Assembly (NCBI RefSeq): GCF_018613325.1
Contig: NZ_JAGGQJ010000005.1
Location: forward strand, 124,001-188,000
Direction of reading: 5' to 3'
DNA length: 64,000 nucleotides
Source: Bacillus sp. ISL-34
GTDB lineage: Bacteria > Bacillota > Bacilli > Bacillales > DSM-1321
Shown: positions 24,306 through 33,133 of the stretch, one piece after another
Position numbering within the stretch: position 1 is the stretch's first letter
Layout of the letters: each line of letters opens with the position of its first letter
Notes under the pieces: model-generated
Databases searched by the model: none
The model's input: the letters and a program-made list of their open reading frames with translations, nothing else
What the model was told of the DNA's origin: nothing
Program-made: the position numbers and the translations under genes

Positions 24306-26498
24306 TTATTTATCGAATTTCAGTTTTGCCAAGGCATCCGCCAATGCAGTATTGATCGGCTCTTCTTTATTTTGCTTTTTCATATAATTGGATACTTCAT
24401 TTTTGGATACTTTTTGATTTTTATTTTGCCCTCTTCGTTTATTGTACGAAGAAAGTTTTTCGTGAAATCCGCATTTACAGGTGAATGTCTGTGCTTCTCC
24501 TTGACCGCGCATTTCCATCTTTTTGTGACATTGTGGGCATCTGGCATTTGTTACACGTGAAACACTTTTTTTGTGGCCGCATTCACGATCTTGGCAGACA
24601 AGCATTTTTCCCTTTTTACTATTCACTTCAAGCATCAGCCTGCCGCAATCAGGACATTTCGTTCCTGACACGTTATCATGCTTGAATTTTTGGTCACTAT
24701 TTTTGATTTCATGGACGATATTTTTGGCGTAATCGCGCATATCGCCGATGAAGGCCTGTTTTGGCAGCTTTCCTTTTGCTATCGCAGTTAACTTTTGCTC
24801 CCATTGAGCTGTCAAAGCTGGAGATCGCAAGTCCTCAGGTGCCAATTGAAGAAGTTGTTTTCCTTTCGAGGTAACATGAAGGCCCTTTCCCCTTTTCTCG
24901 ATCAGGAAGCTATTGAACAATTTTTCAATAACGTCAGCACGCGTTGCAACAGTTCCAATCCCGCCAGTTTCACCCAGAGTCTTGATGAGCTCTTTGCTTT
25001 CCCCTGCCATAAAACGAGCAGGATTCTCCATTGCCGAAAGAAGCGACCCTTCATTGAATGGTTCCGGCGGTTTCGTTTCACCCTCTGTTAGTTTCACAGT
25101 CGAAATGGTTAAACCGTCACCTTTTTGAACGTTCGGAAGCAGTTGCTCAGCAAGGCCATCTTTAGCTTCTTCCTCATCGAATTGGTGATCATAGACTTCC
25201 TTCCATCCTGATTTCAGGACGACCTTCCCTTTTGCCACGAATGTCTCCTGCCCCATTTTTGCGGTGATGGTCGTTTGTTCATATTCAAAAGGCGGCATCA
25301 ATACAGCAAGGAACCTTTTAACGACCAAATCATAGATTTTCGATTCTTTGTCGCTCAGTTTTCCCGGCAGCGGCGTTTGCTCGGTGGGGATGATTGCATG
25401 GTGATCGGAAACCTTGCCATCGTCCACGAACGATTTATTGACCTTTATCGGGCTGCGCAGGATCCTCGATGCATACTGGGCATATGGTTTAATGCTTACA
25501 GCCTGTAACCTTTCTTTTAGCGTATCAACCAAATCCGTTGATAAAAAGCGTGAATCCGTCCTTGGATAAGTCAAGACTTTATGGCTTTCATATAAGCGCT
25601 GCATGATCGATAACGTCTCTTTCGCCGAGTAGCCGAATTTCTTATTGGCGTCCCGTTGAAGTTCTGTTAAATCATATAAAGAAGGGGCAAAACTTTTCTT
25701 ATGCGCCTTGTTCACTTCAACCACTTCTGCACTTTTCCCCCTAACGGCTGCAAGAACCTTTTCTGCCTTGGTTTTATCAAATGTGCGGATATCTTTTGAT
25801 TGGGCATCTTGCCAGATCAGGCGCAAATTTGATTCTGCAATTGCCGAAACGCCATAAAATTTCTTAGGCTGGAATTGTTTTATTTCTTCTTCTTTTTTTG
25901 CAATCATCGCAAGTGTCGGCGTTTGGACCCTCCCGCAGGATAACTGGGCATTGTGCTTCGTTGTTAGGGCACGTGTCGCATTCATCCCAACGATCCAGTC
26001 TGCTTCCGCCCTTGCTACAGCAGAGGCAAATAGGTTTTCATACTCCTTGCCATCCTTCAGATTTTTGAATCCATCTTTGATCGCTTTATCCGTTACAGAG
26101 GAAATCCAAAGCCGTTTGACGGGCTTCTTCACATTCGCTTTTTCGAGAATCCAGCGTGCAACGAGTTCCCCTTCACGGCCTGCATCCGTTGCAATGATGA
26201 CATCCTTGACATCCTTGCGATTCAATTGTGTTTTTACTGATTGAAATTGTTTGCCTGATTGCTTGATCACGACCAATTTCAAAGTAGGTGGCAGCATGGG
26301 CAGGTCCTCAAGGCTCCACGTTTTATATTTTTCATCATAAGATTCCGGATCTGCATGGGTGACCAAATGACCCAGTGCCCAAGTGACGATATACTGTTCG
26401 CCTTCGAAAAAGCCATTACCCTTTTTCCCGCAATTCAGCACTTTTGCTATATCTCTGCCGACCGAAGGTTTCTCGGCCAGTACGACTGTTTTACTCAT
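24306..26498 (-). CDS. topB: DNA topoisomerase III
   Basis: A 730-residue type IA topoisomerase that relaxes or decatenates DNA through a transient 5-prime phosphotyrosine link. The TOPRIM domain starts VVLAEKPSVGRDIAKVL and continues with DAGREGELVARW (near residue 104). The active tyrosine is in LTYPRTDSRFLS near residue 313. After the core, two C-terminal zinc-ribbon segments are visible (CPDCGRLM...CQDRECG and CPQCHKKM...CKCG), followed by a lysine-rich tail. Full length for Bacillus TopB. It is transcribed alone, with its own terminator. Confidence 0.95.
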   Translation of the reverse strand: MSKTVVLAEKPSVGRDIAKVLNCGKKGNGFFEGEQYIVTWALGHLVTHADPESYDEKYKTWSLEDLPMLPPTLKLVVIKQSGKQFQSVKTQLNRKDVKDVIIATDAGREGELVARWILEKANVKKPVKRLWISSVTDKAIKDGFKNLKDGKEYENLFASAVARAEADWIVGMNATRALTTKHNAQLSCGRVQTPTLAMIAKKEEEIKQFQPKKFYGVSAIAESNLRLIWQDAQSKDIRTFDKTKAEKVLAAVRGKSAEVVEVNKAHKKSFAPSLYDLTELQRDANKKFGYSAKETLSIMQRLYESHKVLTYPRTDSRFLSTDLVDTLKERLQAVSIKPYAQYASRILRSPIKVNKSFVDDGKVSDHHAIIPTEQTPLPGKLSDKESKIYDLVVKRFLAVLMPPFEYEQTTITAKMGQETFVAKGKVVLKSGWKEVYDHQFDEEEAKDGLAEQLLPNVQKGDGLTISTVKLTEGETKPPEPFNEGSLLSAMENPARFMAGESKELIKTLGETGGIGTVATRADVIEKLFNSFLIEKRGKGLHVTSKGKQLLQLAPEDLRSPALTAQWEQKLTAIAKGKLPKQAFIGDMRDYAKNIVHEIKNSDQKFKHDNVSGTKCPDCGRLMLEVNSKKGKMLVCQDRECGHKKSVSRVTNARCPQCHKKMEMRGQGEAQTFTCKCGFHEKLSSYNKRRGQNKNQKVSKNEVSNYMKKQNKEEPINTALADALAKLKFDK

Positions 26499-26711
26499 AA
26501 TAACATCCTTTCGCTTTTAAACTGGTTCCTCTATTATCTCATATAATTTAAGTCAGGGCGATCATGCCGGCATGGCATTGATAAACAGATCGAACGGGAC
26601 TCCCCGCACCCACATATATGTAAATTAATAGATTAGATAGCAATCCCGTGCAGATTTTAGTATGATGAAACGTAGGGATTTTTTCAAATTAATTGGGAGG
26701 TTCAATATAAA

Positions 26712-28262
26712 ATGAGCTTACTTTCTATAGATAAATTAGCACACAGCTTTGGTGACCGCACCTTATTCAAGGATGTATCCTTCCGCCTGATGGCCGGGGA
26801 ACATGTAGGCCTGGTCGGGGCGAATGGTGTCGGGAAGTCAACGATGATGAATATCATTACAGGACAACTCATCCATGATGATGGCCGGGTCGAATGGACA
26901 CCTGGTGTCGAATATGGCTATCTTGATCAACATACGATACTTTCTAAAGGTAAATCGATTCGCGACGTCCTAAGGGATGCGTACTTACCTTTATTCGAGC
27001 AGGAAAAAGCACTGAATGAAGTTACAGAGAAAATGGGTACGGCCACTCCGGAGGAACTTGAAGAACTCTTGGAACAAATGGGTGAAATCCAGGACAAGCT
27101 GGAAGCCGGCGGTTTTTACAATCTGGATATTAAAATTGAAGAAGCGGCACGCGGTTTAGGGTTGGATGCAATCGGATTGGACCGCGATGTCTCTGCCCTA
27201 AGCGGCGGACAACGGACAAAGGTTTTATTGGCGAAGTTACTATTGGAACAACCGCAAGTCCTGCTGCTCGACGAGCCTACCAACTACTTGGATGTGGAGC
27301 ATATCCGCTGGCTGAGCAGCTACTTAAAGGAATACCCACATGCATTTCTATTGATTTCGCATGATACCGAGTTCATGAACGGCGTCGTCGACGTAATCTT
27401 CCATCTTGAATTTTCTAAACTGACCCGTTACACGGCAACTTATGAAAAATTCCTTGAGCTGGCTGAATTGAATAAAAACCAACATATTAACGCATATGAA
27501 AAACAGCGCGAATTCATTAAAAAGCAGGAAGATTTCATTGCAAAAAATAAAGCACGCTATTCAACGACCGGCCGGGCAAAGAGCCGTCAAAAGCAATTGA
27601 ATCGCATGGAACGTATCGATCGTCCAGAAACTGCAATGAAACCTACCTTTGACTTTAAAGAATCACGTGCGAGCAGCCGTTATGTATTTGAAGGTGAAGA
27701 TTTGGAAATCGGATATGACCGCCCATTGCTTCCGAAGTTGTCCATGACCATCGAGCGGGGAGAAAAAATTGCCGTAGTCGGCTGTAATGGAGTTGGTAAA
27801 TCCACTCTATTAAAAACGATTTTGGGTAAAATCGATCCTCTAGGCGGTAAAAGATCACTTGGAGATTTCCTTTTTTCTTCTTATTTTGAACAGGAAGTGA
27901 AAGCAGGCGATACGACGCCGATCGATGAAGTATGGAATGCATTTCCGCATCTGGACCAACCGCAGGTACGTGCGATCCTTGCCCGTGTCGGTTTGAAAAA
28001 CGAGCACATTACACGTCCGATGAGCCATTTAAGTGGTGGGGAACAAGCAAAAGTGCGCCTATGTAAACTCATGCTTACCGAAAGCAATTGGCTGTTATTC
28101 GATGAACCGACAAACCATTTGGATGTAGTTGCAAAAGAAGAACTGAAACGTGCATTGAAAGAGTATAAAGGAACGATTGTCCTCGTATGCCATGAACCTG
28201 ATTTCTATGAAGATTGGGTTACGAAAGTATGGGATGTAGAGGAATGGTCGGCCCAAAATTAA
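26712..28262 (+). CDS. ABC-F family ATPase (YfmM-like)
   Basis: A 516-residue soluble protein with two ABC domains and no membrane segments. Walker A motifs GANGVGKST (near residue 38) and GCNGVGKST (near 356), signatures LSGGQRTK and LSGGEQAK, Walker B LLLDEPTNYLD and LLFDEPTNHLD. The linker of about 80 residues between the domains (EKQREFIKKQEDFI, then RAKSRQKQLNRME) is the P-site tRNA interaction motif region typical of ABC-F proteins, which act on the ribosome. Length and N-terminus resemble B. subtilis YfmM. GGGAGG upstream supports ATG 26,712. Whether it has an antibiotic resistance role cannot be told. Confidence 0.9.
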   Translation: MSLLSIDKLAHSFGDRTLFKDVSFRLMAGEHVGLVGANGVGKSTMMNIITGQLIHDDGRVEWTPGVEYGYLDQHTILSKGKSIRDVLRDAYLPLFEQEKALNEVTEKMGTATPEELEELLEQMGEIQDKLEAGGFYNLDIKIEEAARGLGLDAIGLDRDVSALSGGQRTKVLLAKLLLEQPQVLLLDEPTNYLDVEHIRWLSSYLKEYPHAFLLISHDTEFMNGVVDVIFHLEFSKLTRYTATYEKFLELAELNKNQHINAYEKQREFIKKQEDFIAKNKARYSTTGRAKSRQKQLNRMERIDRPETAMKPTFDFKESRASSRYVFEGEDLEIGYDRPLLPKLSMTIERGEKIAVVGCNGVGKSTLLKTILGKIDPLGGKRSLGDFLFSSYFEQEVKAGDTTPIDEVWNAFPHLDQPQVRAILARVGLKNEHITRPMSHLSGGEQAKVRLCKLMLTESNWLLFDEPTNHLDVVAKEELKRALKEYKGTIVLVCHEPDFYEDWVTKVWDVEEWSAQN

Positions 28263-28270
28263 TTTTTTTA

Positions 28271-28303
28271 GGGGATGTCGCAAAACGCGGCATCCCCTTT
28301 TTA
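28271..28303 (+). terminator. Terminator of the ABC-F gene
   Basis: 11-bp stem GGGGATGTCGC / GCGGCATCCCC (one T-G pair), loop AAAAC, then TTTTTATT. Confidence 0.85.
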
Positions 28304-28429
28304 TTCGGAAAGTCACGAAAAAGCAATGGCGATTGCTGATAAACCTTATTATGATTGAAGAAATTTTCACTTCGATCTTCAAAGTAAAGATAGCAAAACC
28401 TGTAGATTCAATTCTGATTTTAAAACATG

Positions 28430-28625
28430 ACTAGGTTATCCTTTATGGTTTTTCACTGTTTTATAAAACCCTAACTGGATAGAGGAGACCCCGCTAGATG
28501 CATGCTTTGATGATGCTTGGCAGACAGTCGGCGGAAAGGAAGCGGATTTCCAAAAACCGGAACATTTTTCACAGAAAAAAACTGTAGGCAAACTCGCTTT
28601 CTTCGAATTTGTCTACAGTCTGAAG
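28430..28625 (+). repeat. Dispersed Bacillus intergenic repeat, copy C
   Basis: Shares GGTTATCCTT, GACCCCGCTAGATGC, GATGCTTGGCAGACAGTCGG and CGGAAAGGAAGCGGATTTCC with the copy at 40,330-40,590, in the same order. It ends in the same hairpin (ACTGTAGGCAAACTCG...CGAATTTGTCTACAGT) at about 28,580-28,620. The remainder of the 28,304-28,791 gap shows nothing else I can support. Confidence 0.75.
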
Positions 28626-28791
28626 GTAAATTCTATAGTTTTTTCATTTTCCTTCTGCCATGAGATTGGCCAAATTAAGCAATACTCTTAACGTAATTGA
28701 ATGAAACTGAACTGTGCTATTGAATAGTCAGAATGCTATCATGTGTACAGCCTCAGGAGATTTTGGTGATCTTGGCCATTAGCTCAGCTTA

Positions 28792-30198
28792 TCAATTTCC
28801 ATTATATTGGTAGTTAATCACCTTTTGTTTTTTCGGTTTTTCTCTATACCTCAGGAAGTAAAGGATCAGTGTCAATGTAACGGCTATAGTCAATTGAATT
28901 ATAAAGATTGTTTTAATAATAAATAACGTTTCAATACTGATTCCAATAACCATATACGAAACGATCATCAAGGCCTTTATCTTTTTTTGAATTTCATACT
29001 TATAAAAGCAATCTATGATTAAGCTTAACATTAGAAAACAGTAGAAGGCCTTATAGCCATCAAGTATCAATAAAAAGGGAATACCCTCTACCAATACTTT
29101 TAATAAAAGAAGAAGCGTGAACGTTACAATCAGAAAAAAACCATTCGTAATGTCTACGGCGATTCGTTCCATTTTTAATGAGATGGGTAATACATCAAGT
29201 CTAAGCTTTTGATGTAATTTATATTCAATTTTGATATTTGTTAAATTTAGGAAGTTGACAAAAAATGCAATATAAATGGTATCCACGAAAAAGTTAGTAT
29301 GTATATCTTCGATTTTCATAAATGGTAAATACATACTAATTAAATTAAAGACGATAACTGTAATATTAATCGTAATGAGTTTACTAATATAGTTAACATC
29401 TCTCAGTAGCCTGAAGAAATTGTACTTTATTAGACCATTTATAACTTTATTCCGTATGAGGATATTCACTACCCTTGTAGATATCCGGTTTGTGACGTGA
29501 TTGAACTTCTGAGAATTTAGATTGGCACCTTTTTCTTTTATTAACCCACCGACAATGATTGGATAAGTGATAAACGTTATTACTAAAAACATACAGAGAA
29601 TAAGCAAAATGGTTGTTATCGTGAAATCTAATTTGGATAATAAAGGCGAAAGTTTACTTGAATTAATATAAAATATTAAAACGATGAGAAGGGCAATGGC
29701 TGAAAAATACGGGAATCGAACCTGATACTTCTTAAACCATAGGATGAAAAACTCAGAATATGTCCGAAGAAACTTCAATGAGAAAACAAAGAATAATAGC
29801 AATAGGATATTTAACGTTGGTGCCCCGTAAAATAAAAGAAAAGAAACCACGATTGTAAGCTCTAGAACAATTTCTGCTGTTAGGTTCGATTTAATCAAAT
29901 GATAAAAAAAGAGTTGGTTGGGCTTAATCGGAATGGTTTTGGAAAAGCTTATGATATAAGTGGTGCTTTCATATAAAGCCATAAACACAAAAAGCAATAA
30001 CAACTCGATTACGGTGAGCACAATGATATAATAGTAGATTACCGTACTCGTATGTACATCAAAAAAGGAAAAAAGGGTAAAGAGCAAAGAAACCCAAAAA
30101 AGAGCTGTGAATAATAATTTTACAGCTTTTTGTTTTTGGTTTAGACTCTTTTCTTCGGTATAGATATTGTATAACTTGCTGTATGAATGAAAATTCAT
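28792..30198 (-). CDS. ABC transporter permease, about 12 helices, bacteriocin-linked
   Basis: A 468-residue, strongly hydrophobic protein with roughly twelve membrane segments and basic loops. No family motif is recognised beyond an ABC-2-like overall plan. Its start overlaps the ATPase gene by 4 bases (ATGA), so the two form one exporter. The pair follows a 70-residue bacteriocin-like gene on the same strand, suggesting export of, or self-protection against, that peptide. DNA is markedly AT-rich. No good terminator is evident behind it; the repeat at 28,430-28,625 begins about 170 bases downstream. Confidence 0.7.
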   Translation of the reverse strand: MNFHSYSKLYNIYTEEKSLNQKQKAVKLLFTALFWVSLLFTLFSFFDVHTSTVIYYYIIVLTVIELLLLFVFMALYESTTYIISFSKTIPIKPNQLFFYHLIKSNLTAEIVLELTIVVSFLLFYGAPTLNILLLLFFVFSLKFLRTYSEFFILWFKKYQVRFPYFSAIALLIVLIFYINSSKLSPLLSKLDFTITTILLILCMFLVITFITYPIIVGGLIKEKGANLNSQKFNHVTNRISTRVVNILIRNKVINGLIKYNFFRLLRDVNYISKLITINITVIVFNLISMYLPFMKIEDIHTNFFVDTIYIAFFVNFLNLTNIKIEYKLHQKLRLDVLPISLKMERIAVDITNGFFLIVTFTLLLLLKVLVEGIPFLLILDGYKAFYCFLMLSLIIDCFYKYEIQKKIKALMIVSYMVIGISIETLFIIKTIFIIQLTIAVTLTLILYFLRYREKPKKQKVINYQYNGN

Positions 30199-30890
30199 TC
30201 TACTACCCTCTCTGTCATTTCTTCATTTTTTTGACTATGAAGCTTTCCATTTTCCAATCGATATATGCAGTCGGAAATATCCCATGTATGGTCCATGATA
30301 TGACTTGTGAATAAAGTTGCTTCTCCATTTGCTTTTCGTTTTAAAAAATATGCTTTCACCCAGTTAACAGCCTCATGGTCCAAGCCCTCGAAAATTTCGT
30401 CACATACCAATACCTTAGGATTATAAAGAATGCTACCGATCAATTGGATTTTTTTCTTTGTTCCGAAAGATAAAGAACTAAATGTGGAATCTAATTGATT
30501 TATGACATTCAATTCCTCCGCTAAGGATGTATATTTAGCAACAACTGATTCTTCTGGAAGGTTGTATATAGAAATTATAAGTTCAAAGAACTCTTTTCCG
30601 GTAACCTTCTCCAAATGCAGTTGATTATCAACCGAAACAAACGAAGTAACTGTTCTCAGGAAGTTATGATCATTATGATTTTTATTCAAAATATTAATTT
30701 CACCTGAATCATAATCCATGAAGTTCAATAAGCAGTTTAAGAAAACACTTTTTCCAATTCCGTTACTTCCTACTATCGCTACTATTGAATCATGTTCAAT
30801 AGTTAAATTTAAATTGTCTAATACTTTCTTGGAACCAAAACTCTTATTTAGATGATGAACCTCTATACTATTAATCGCAATCACATCCAA
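30195..30890 (-). CDS. ABC transporter ATPase of the bacteriocin-linked exporter
   Basis: A 231-residue ABC ATPase with Walker A GSNGIGKSV (near residue 36), Walker B VLVCDEIFEGLD and switch His in LFTSHIMD. The signature is LSFGTKKK in place of LSGGQ, a variant common in ABC-2 type exporters of peptides. It ends overlapping the permease gene. ATG 30,890 has no clear ribosome site, so the start is provisional. The spacing to the bacteriocin-like gene is 95 bp, with no convincing terminator between, so read-through is possible. Export or immunity role inferred from context. Confidence 0.8.
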   Translation of the reverse strand: MDVIAINSIEVHHLNKSFGSKKVLDNLNLTIEHDSIVAIVGSNGIGKSVFLNCLLNFMDYDSGEINILNKNHNDHNFLRTVTSFVSVDNQLHLEKVTGKEFFELIISIYNLPEESVVAKYTSLAEELNVINQLDSTFSSLSFGTKKKIQLIGSILYNPKVLVCDEIFEGLDHEAVNWVKAYFLKRKANGEATLFTSHIMDHTWDISDCIYRLENGKLHSQKNEEMTERVVE

Positions 30891-30985
30891 TTTAACTTAT
30901 AGTATCTATATCGTACCAGAAATTACAGATAAAGTAATGACATTAGGATAAGTATTAGGTTTTGTTGCTTAAGTTAAATTAATAA

Positions 30986-31198
30986 TTAATCTATTAGTCC
31001 AGCAGCTCTTAATGCATCATAGATTGCATATAGTGCACTTGCGTTTGATGCTAACCATTTAGTGAAAGCCCAGTATCCAGCTTCCCATGCAGCTTTTGCT
31101 GCACTGTATACTGAGTATGCGCCAGCTTTGATTGCGTCCCATGCTCTAGATCCGTATTTTGCGATTGCGTTATAAATTTTAATAGCGATACTTAACAT
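30986..31198 (-). CDS. Bacteriocin-like cationic peptide, 70 residues, no leader
   Basis: ATG 31,198 is preceded by AAAGGTGG. The product begins MLSIAIKIYNAIAKYGSRAW and is rich in Ala, Tyr (7) and Trp (4); it has no Cys, seven basic and four acidic residues (net about +3), and several amphipathic helix-like stretches (AAKAAWEAGYWAFTKWLA). There is no double-glycine leader or Sec signal. The I-A-K-Y-G-S/K segment resembles leaderless aureocin A53/lacticin Q-type bacteriocins, but the peptide is longer than their about 50 residues. An ABC exporter is encoded directly downstream and an agr system just upstream on the same strand. A circular bacteriocin or a membrane-active toxin are alternatives. 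Confidence 0.65.
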   Translation of the reverse strand: MLSIAIKIYNAIAKYGSRAWDAIKAGAYSVYSAAKAAWEAGYWAFTKWLASNASALYAIYDALRAAGLID

Positions 31199-31534
31199 TT
31201 TTAATCATCCACCTTTTGGTTTTTTTTAATTTCCTAATGTCATTTACGATATCCTGCTTTAATAATACAAAAGGAAATAAGAAAAAAAAGGGAAAAAAGG
31301 CAATGTTTCGGAAACGCGAAATCCCTTTCCCTCAGGTGGTTTCGTCTTTCCGCAATTCCTTTTAGATTCATAGAAATTCTATGTAAATTATGGTAAAATT
31401 TCCTTTCATGGATTAGTAATTTCGTTTCTCCCGGATGGAGAAATGAGGCTTTCATTTTTTAAACGCTATAATTAAGAGCATAAAATCCATGTTATACATA
31501 ATCAGCTTTTAAACTTAGAAAAGGAGTTTTTATA

Positions 31535-31729
31535 GTGAAGAAACTGACCGTATTTTTCGAAATTATCTTTGTACTAAGTTTCGTTGGTTTAACGCTCCGG
31601 TTTTTTGGAGTTGAAAAGGCAGAAGATTGGGGCATCATCTTTTACATAACGGGTGGATCTAGTTTCTTAATCAGTTACTTGCTTCGACAATCTACAAAGA
31701 AAAAAGATACCGTAAGTAGTGATAAATAA
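31535..31729 (+). CDS. Small two-helix membrane protein, possible immunity protein
   Basis: 64 residues from GTG 31,535 with AAAGGAG ahead at good spacing. It starts MKKLTVFFEIIFVLSFVGLT, has a second hydrophobic segment at about residues 32-50 (IIFYITGGSSFLISYLL), and ends in a hydrophilic, lysine-rich tail. A TATAAT-like box lies near 31,469 and a terminator hairpin follows the stop. It is divergent from the bacteriocin-like gene. Small membrane proteins with charged tails often give immunity to leaderless bacteriocins, but this role is only inferred from position. Confidence 0.6.
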   Translation: MKKLTVFFEIIFVLSFVGLTLRFFGVEKAEDWGIIFYITGGSSFLISYLLRQSTKKKDTVSSDK

Positions 31730-31766
31730 AGGCACTTAATGACTGCACCCACTTCCATTCCCACTT

Positions 31767-31803
31767 AAAAAGGCGTACTCCATGAGGAGCTGCGCTTTTT
31801 ATT
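31767..31803 (+). terminator. Terminator of the small membrane protein gene
   Basis: Imperfect hairpin AAAA-GCG-TA-CTCC / GGAG-TG-CGC-TTTT with an ATGA loop and a final T run. Confidence 0.6.
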
Positions 31804-31839
31804 TTGTTTATATTGATGGCAACTTGTTATTTAACAGTA

Positions 31840-32060
31840 TAGAAAAGGATAAATATGATCCCATCCTGCGGTTTATCGTACGGCTCCTCCATACTTTATG
31901 GCCCCCCTATTAATTACCGGCAGGGAGATTACCCCAATTCCCCTAGGGTCTAAAGGAAGTTAAATTAGGTGTTGCCATTTGAGACACCAAGAGGGTCTTG
32001 GTGAAGTGAGTCCATCAACTCCTTATCCTCCCCTCGGTCAGTACCGTTGACAGACGCCAA
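31840..32060. other. GC-rich, non-coding block between the small membrane gene and agrA
   Basis: This stretch of about 220 bases is much richer in G and C than its surroundings (for example CGGCTCCTCC, GGCCCCCC, CTCCCCTCGGTCAG). It carries local inverted repeats such as GGTGTTGCCATTTGAGACACC and CACCAAGAGGGTCTTGGTG. Neither strand has a convincing open frame. A strong terminator follows directly on the plus strand. It could be a structured RNA or a remnant of a mobile element; I could not identify it. Confidence 0.4.
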
Positions 32061-32064
32061 ATAG

Positions 32065-32107
32065 AAAAAGGGTTATTATCTAAATTTAGATAAGAACCCT
32101 TTTTCTA
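32065..32107. terminator. Bidirectional terminator next to agrA
   Basis: Long stem AAAAAGGGTT-AT-TATCTAAA / TTTAGATA-AG-AACCCTTTTT. It would end plus-strand transcripts from the GC-rich block and is about 180 bases beyond the agrA stop on the minus strand. Confidence 0.75.
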
Positions 32108-32285
32108 TTTTCCCACTACCCATATAAGATAGAATTACCGCAATACTGCCCCAGAGTATTACTTGATCTTTTTTTCAAATTGACACCTTCTTAACAAGGA
32201 ATACCGCCTAATTGGTACATATGCCTAGCAATTCAGGTAAACTCCATATCCATAGATTATCCCTTCTTTGGCACTTTTAAAAAAA

Positions 32286-33005
32286 TTAGAAATGTTGTTC
32301 GATGAGATTTTTTAATGCCGTAAATTTGTGCCGGCTTAAGTTTATCTTGTGATTGCAGTGATGTAATTTCACATTATATGATTTCATATAATTGTCCGAT
32401 TCTATGTATTCAATTTGGTCAATCGACACTAAATACGATTGATGTGTTCGATAAAAATTACACTGATTAAGAATGTCTTCTAACTTATTTAAGCCTTCTG
32501 AGCATTCCACAGTCTTTGCATCTTTTAGGTGGATAAATGTTTTTCTCCCCTTTTTCTCAATATAGAGAATGTTGGAGGTATCGATTAAAGATATTTTCCC
32601 ATTCGCTTTTACGCCAATTCTTCTTATCTTTTTATGCGTATAACTAAGGCGATCAAGCGTCTGCTTTAGTCTAACAATATTAATGGGCTTAGTTAAAAAA
32701 TCTTCTGGGTAATATTTGTAACCCTGCAAAGCGAAGTCTTGATGGGCACTCATGAAAATAATCTTGATTTGGGGATGATTTTCTTTCAGGTAATGGGCAA
32801 TGTCAAACCCATTGGACACAGGCATATTAATATCTAATAATAATACGTCAATGGGCAGCCCTTGATCGATAGAATTAAACAATTCGCTCACATCTGTTGT
32901 ACTAAATATCAAATTTACATTTGGGAATTTATTTACAAATCCCTTAATCTCGTTAAGGATAGGTTCCTGATCATCAATAACAGCAAGACGTATAAATCCC
33001 ATCAT
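32286..33005 (-). CDS. agrA: AgrA-type response regulator (REC + LytTR)
   Basis: A 239-residue LytTR-family response regulator. The receiver domain has the acidic pair DD at 11-12, phospho-acceptor Asp58 (LLLDINMP) and Lys near 111 (FLTKPIN). The LytTR DNA-binding domain spans about residues 135-235 (YIEKKGRKTFIHL, YRTHQSYLVSIDQIEYIES, NLSRHKF). It would be phosphorylated by the AgrC-like kinase encoded upstream and activate agr and target genes. AGGAG overlaps the agrD stop region 6-7 bases before its start, so translation is likely coupled. It is the last gene of the C-B-D-A operon. Confidence 0.85.
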   Translation of the reverse strand: MMGFIRLAVIDDQEPILNEIKGFVNKFPNVNLIFSTTDVSELFNSIDQGLPIDVLLLDINMPVSNGFDIAHYLKENHPQIKIIFMSAHQDFALQGYKYYPEDFLTKPINIVRLKQTLDRLSYTHKKIRRIGVKANGKISLIDTSNILYIEKKGRKTFIHLKDAKTVECSEGLNKLEDILNQCNFYRTHQSYLVSIDQIEYIESDNYMKSYNVKLHHCNHKINLSRHKFTALKNLIEQHF

Positions 33006-33011
33006 AAACTC

Positions 33012-33131
33012 CTAGTTTTCTTCATCTGGTAGCTCTGGTTCGTAGGAAAACCAGAAACAACTACTCATCGAGGTAATGGAATTAAAAAATAACGATATCA
33101 TTCCAATAGCAAAAGTAAGAAATTTTAACAT
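33012..33131 (-). CDS. agrD: AgrD-type autoinducing peptide precursor
   Basis: A 39-residue ORF: MLKFLTFAIGMISLFFNSIT then SMSSCFWFSYEPELPDEEN. It has the three AgrD parts: an amphipathic, hydrophobic leader, a short Cys-containing core and an acidic tail with E-P-x-L-P. Aligned with the Listeria precursor (CFMFV before YEPKSP), AgrB cleavage after Ser29 would give a Cys25-Ser29 thiolactone ring, C-F-W-F-S, with one or more N-terminal tail residues. It starts 2 bases before the agrB end region, has GGGG spaced upstream of ATG 33,131, and is 6 bases from agrA. Confidence 0.85.
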   Translation of the reverse strand: MLKFLTFAIGMISLFFNSITSMSSCFWFSYEPELPDEEN

Positions 33132-33133
33132 AA

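Noticed and set aside
31240-31455. 71-codon frame between the bacteriocin-like gene and the small membrane gene
   Set aside because: It overlaps the likely promoter regions of both divergent genes and has no ribosome site or recognisable features.
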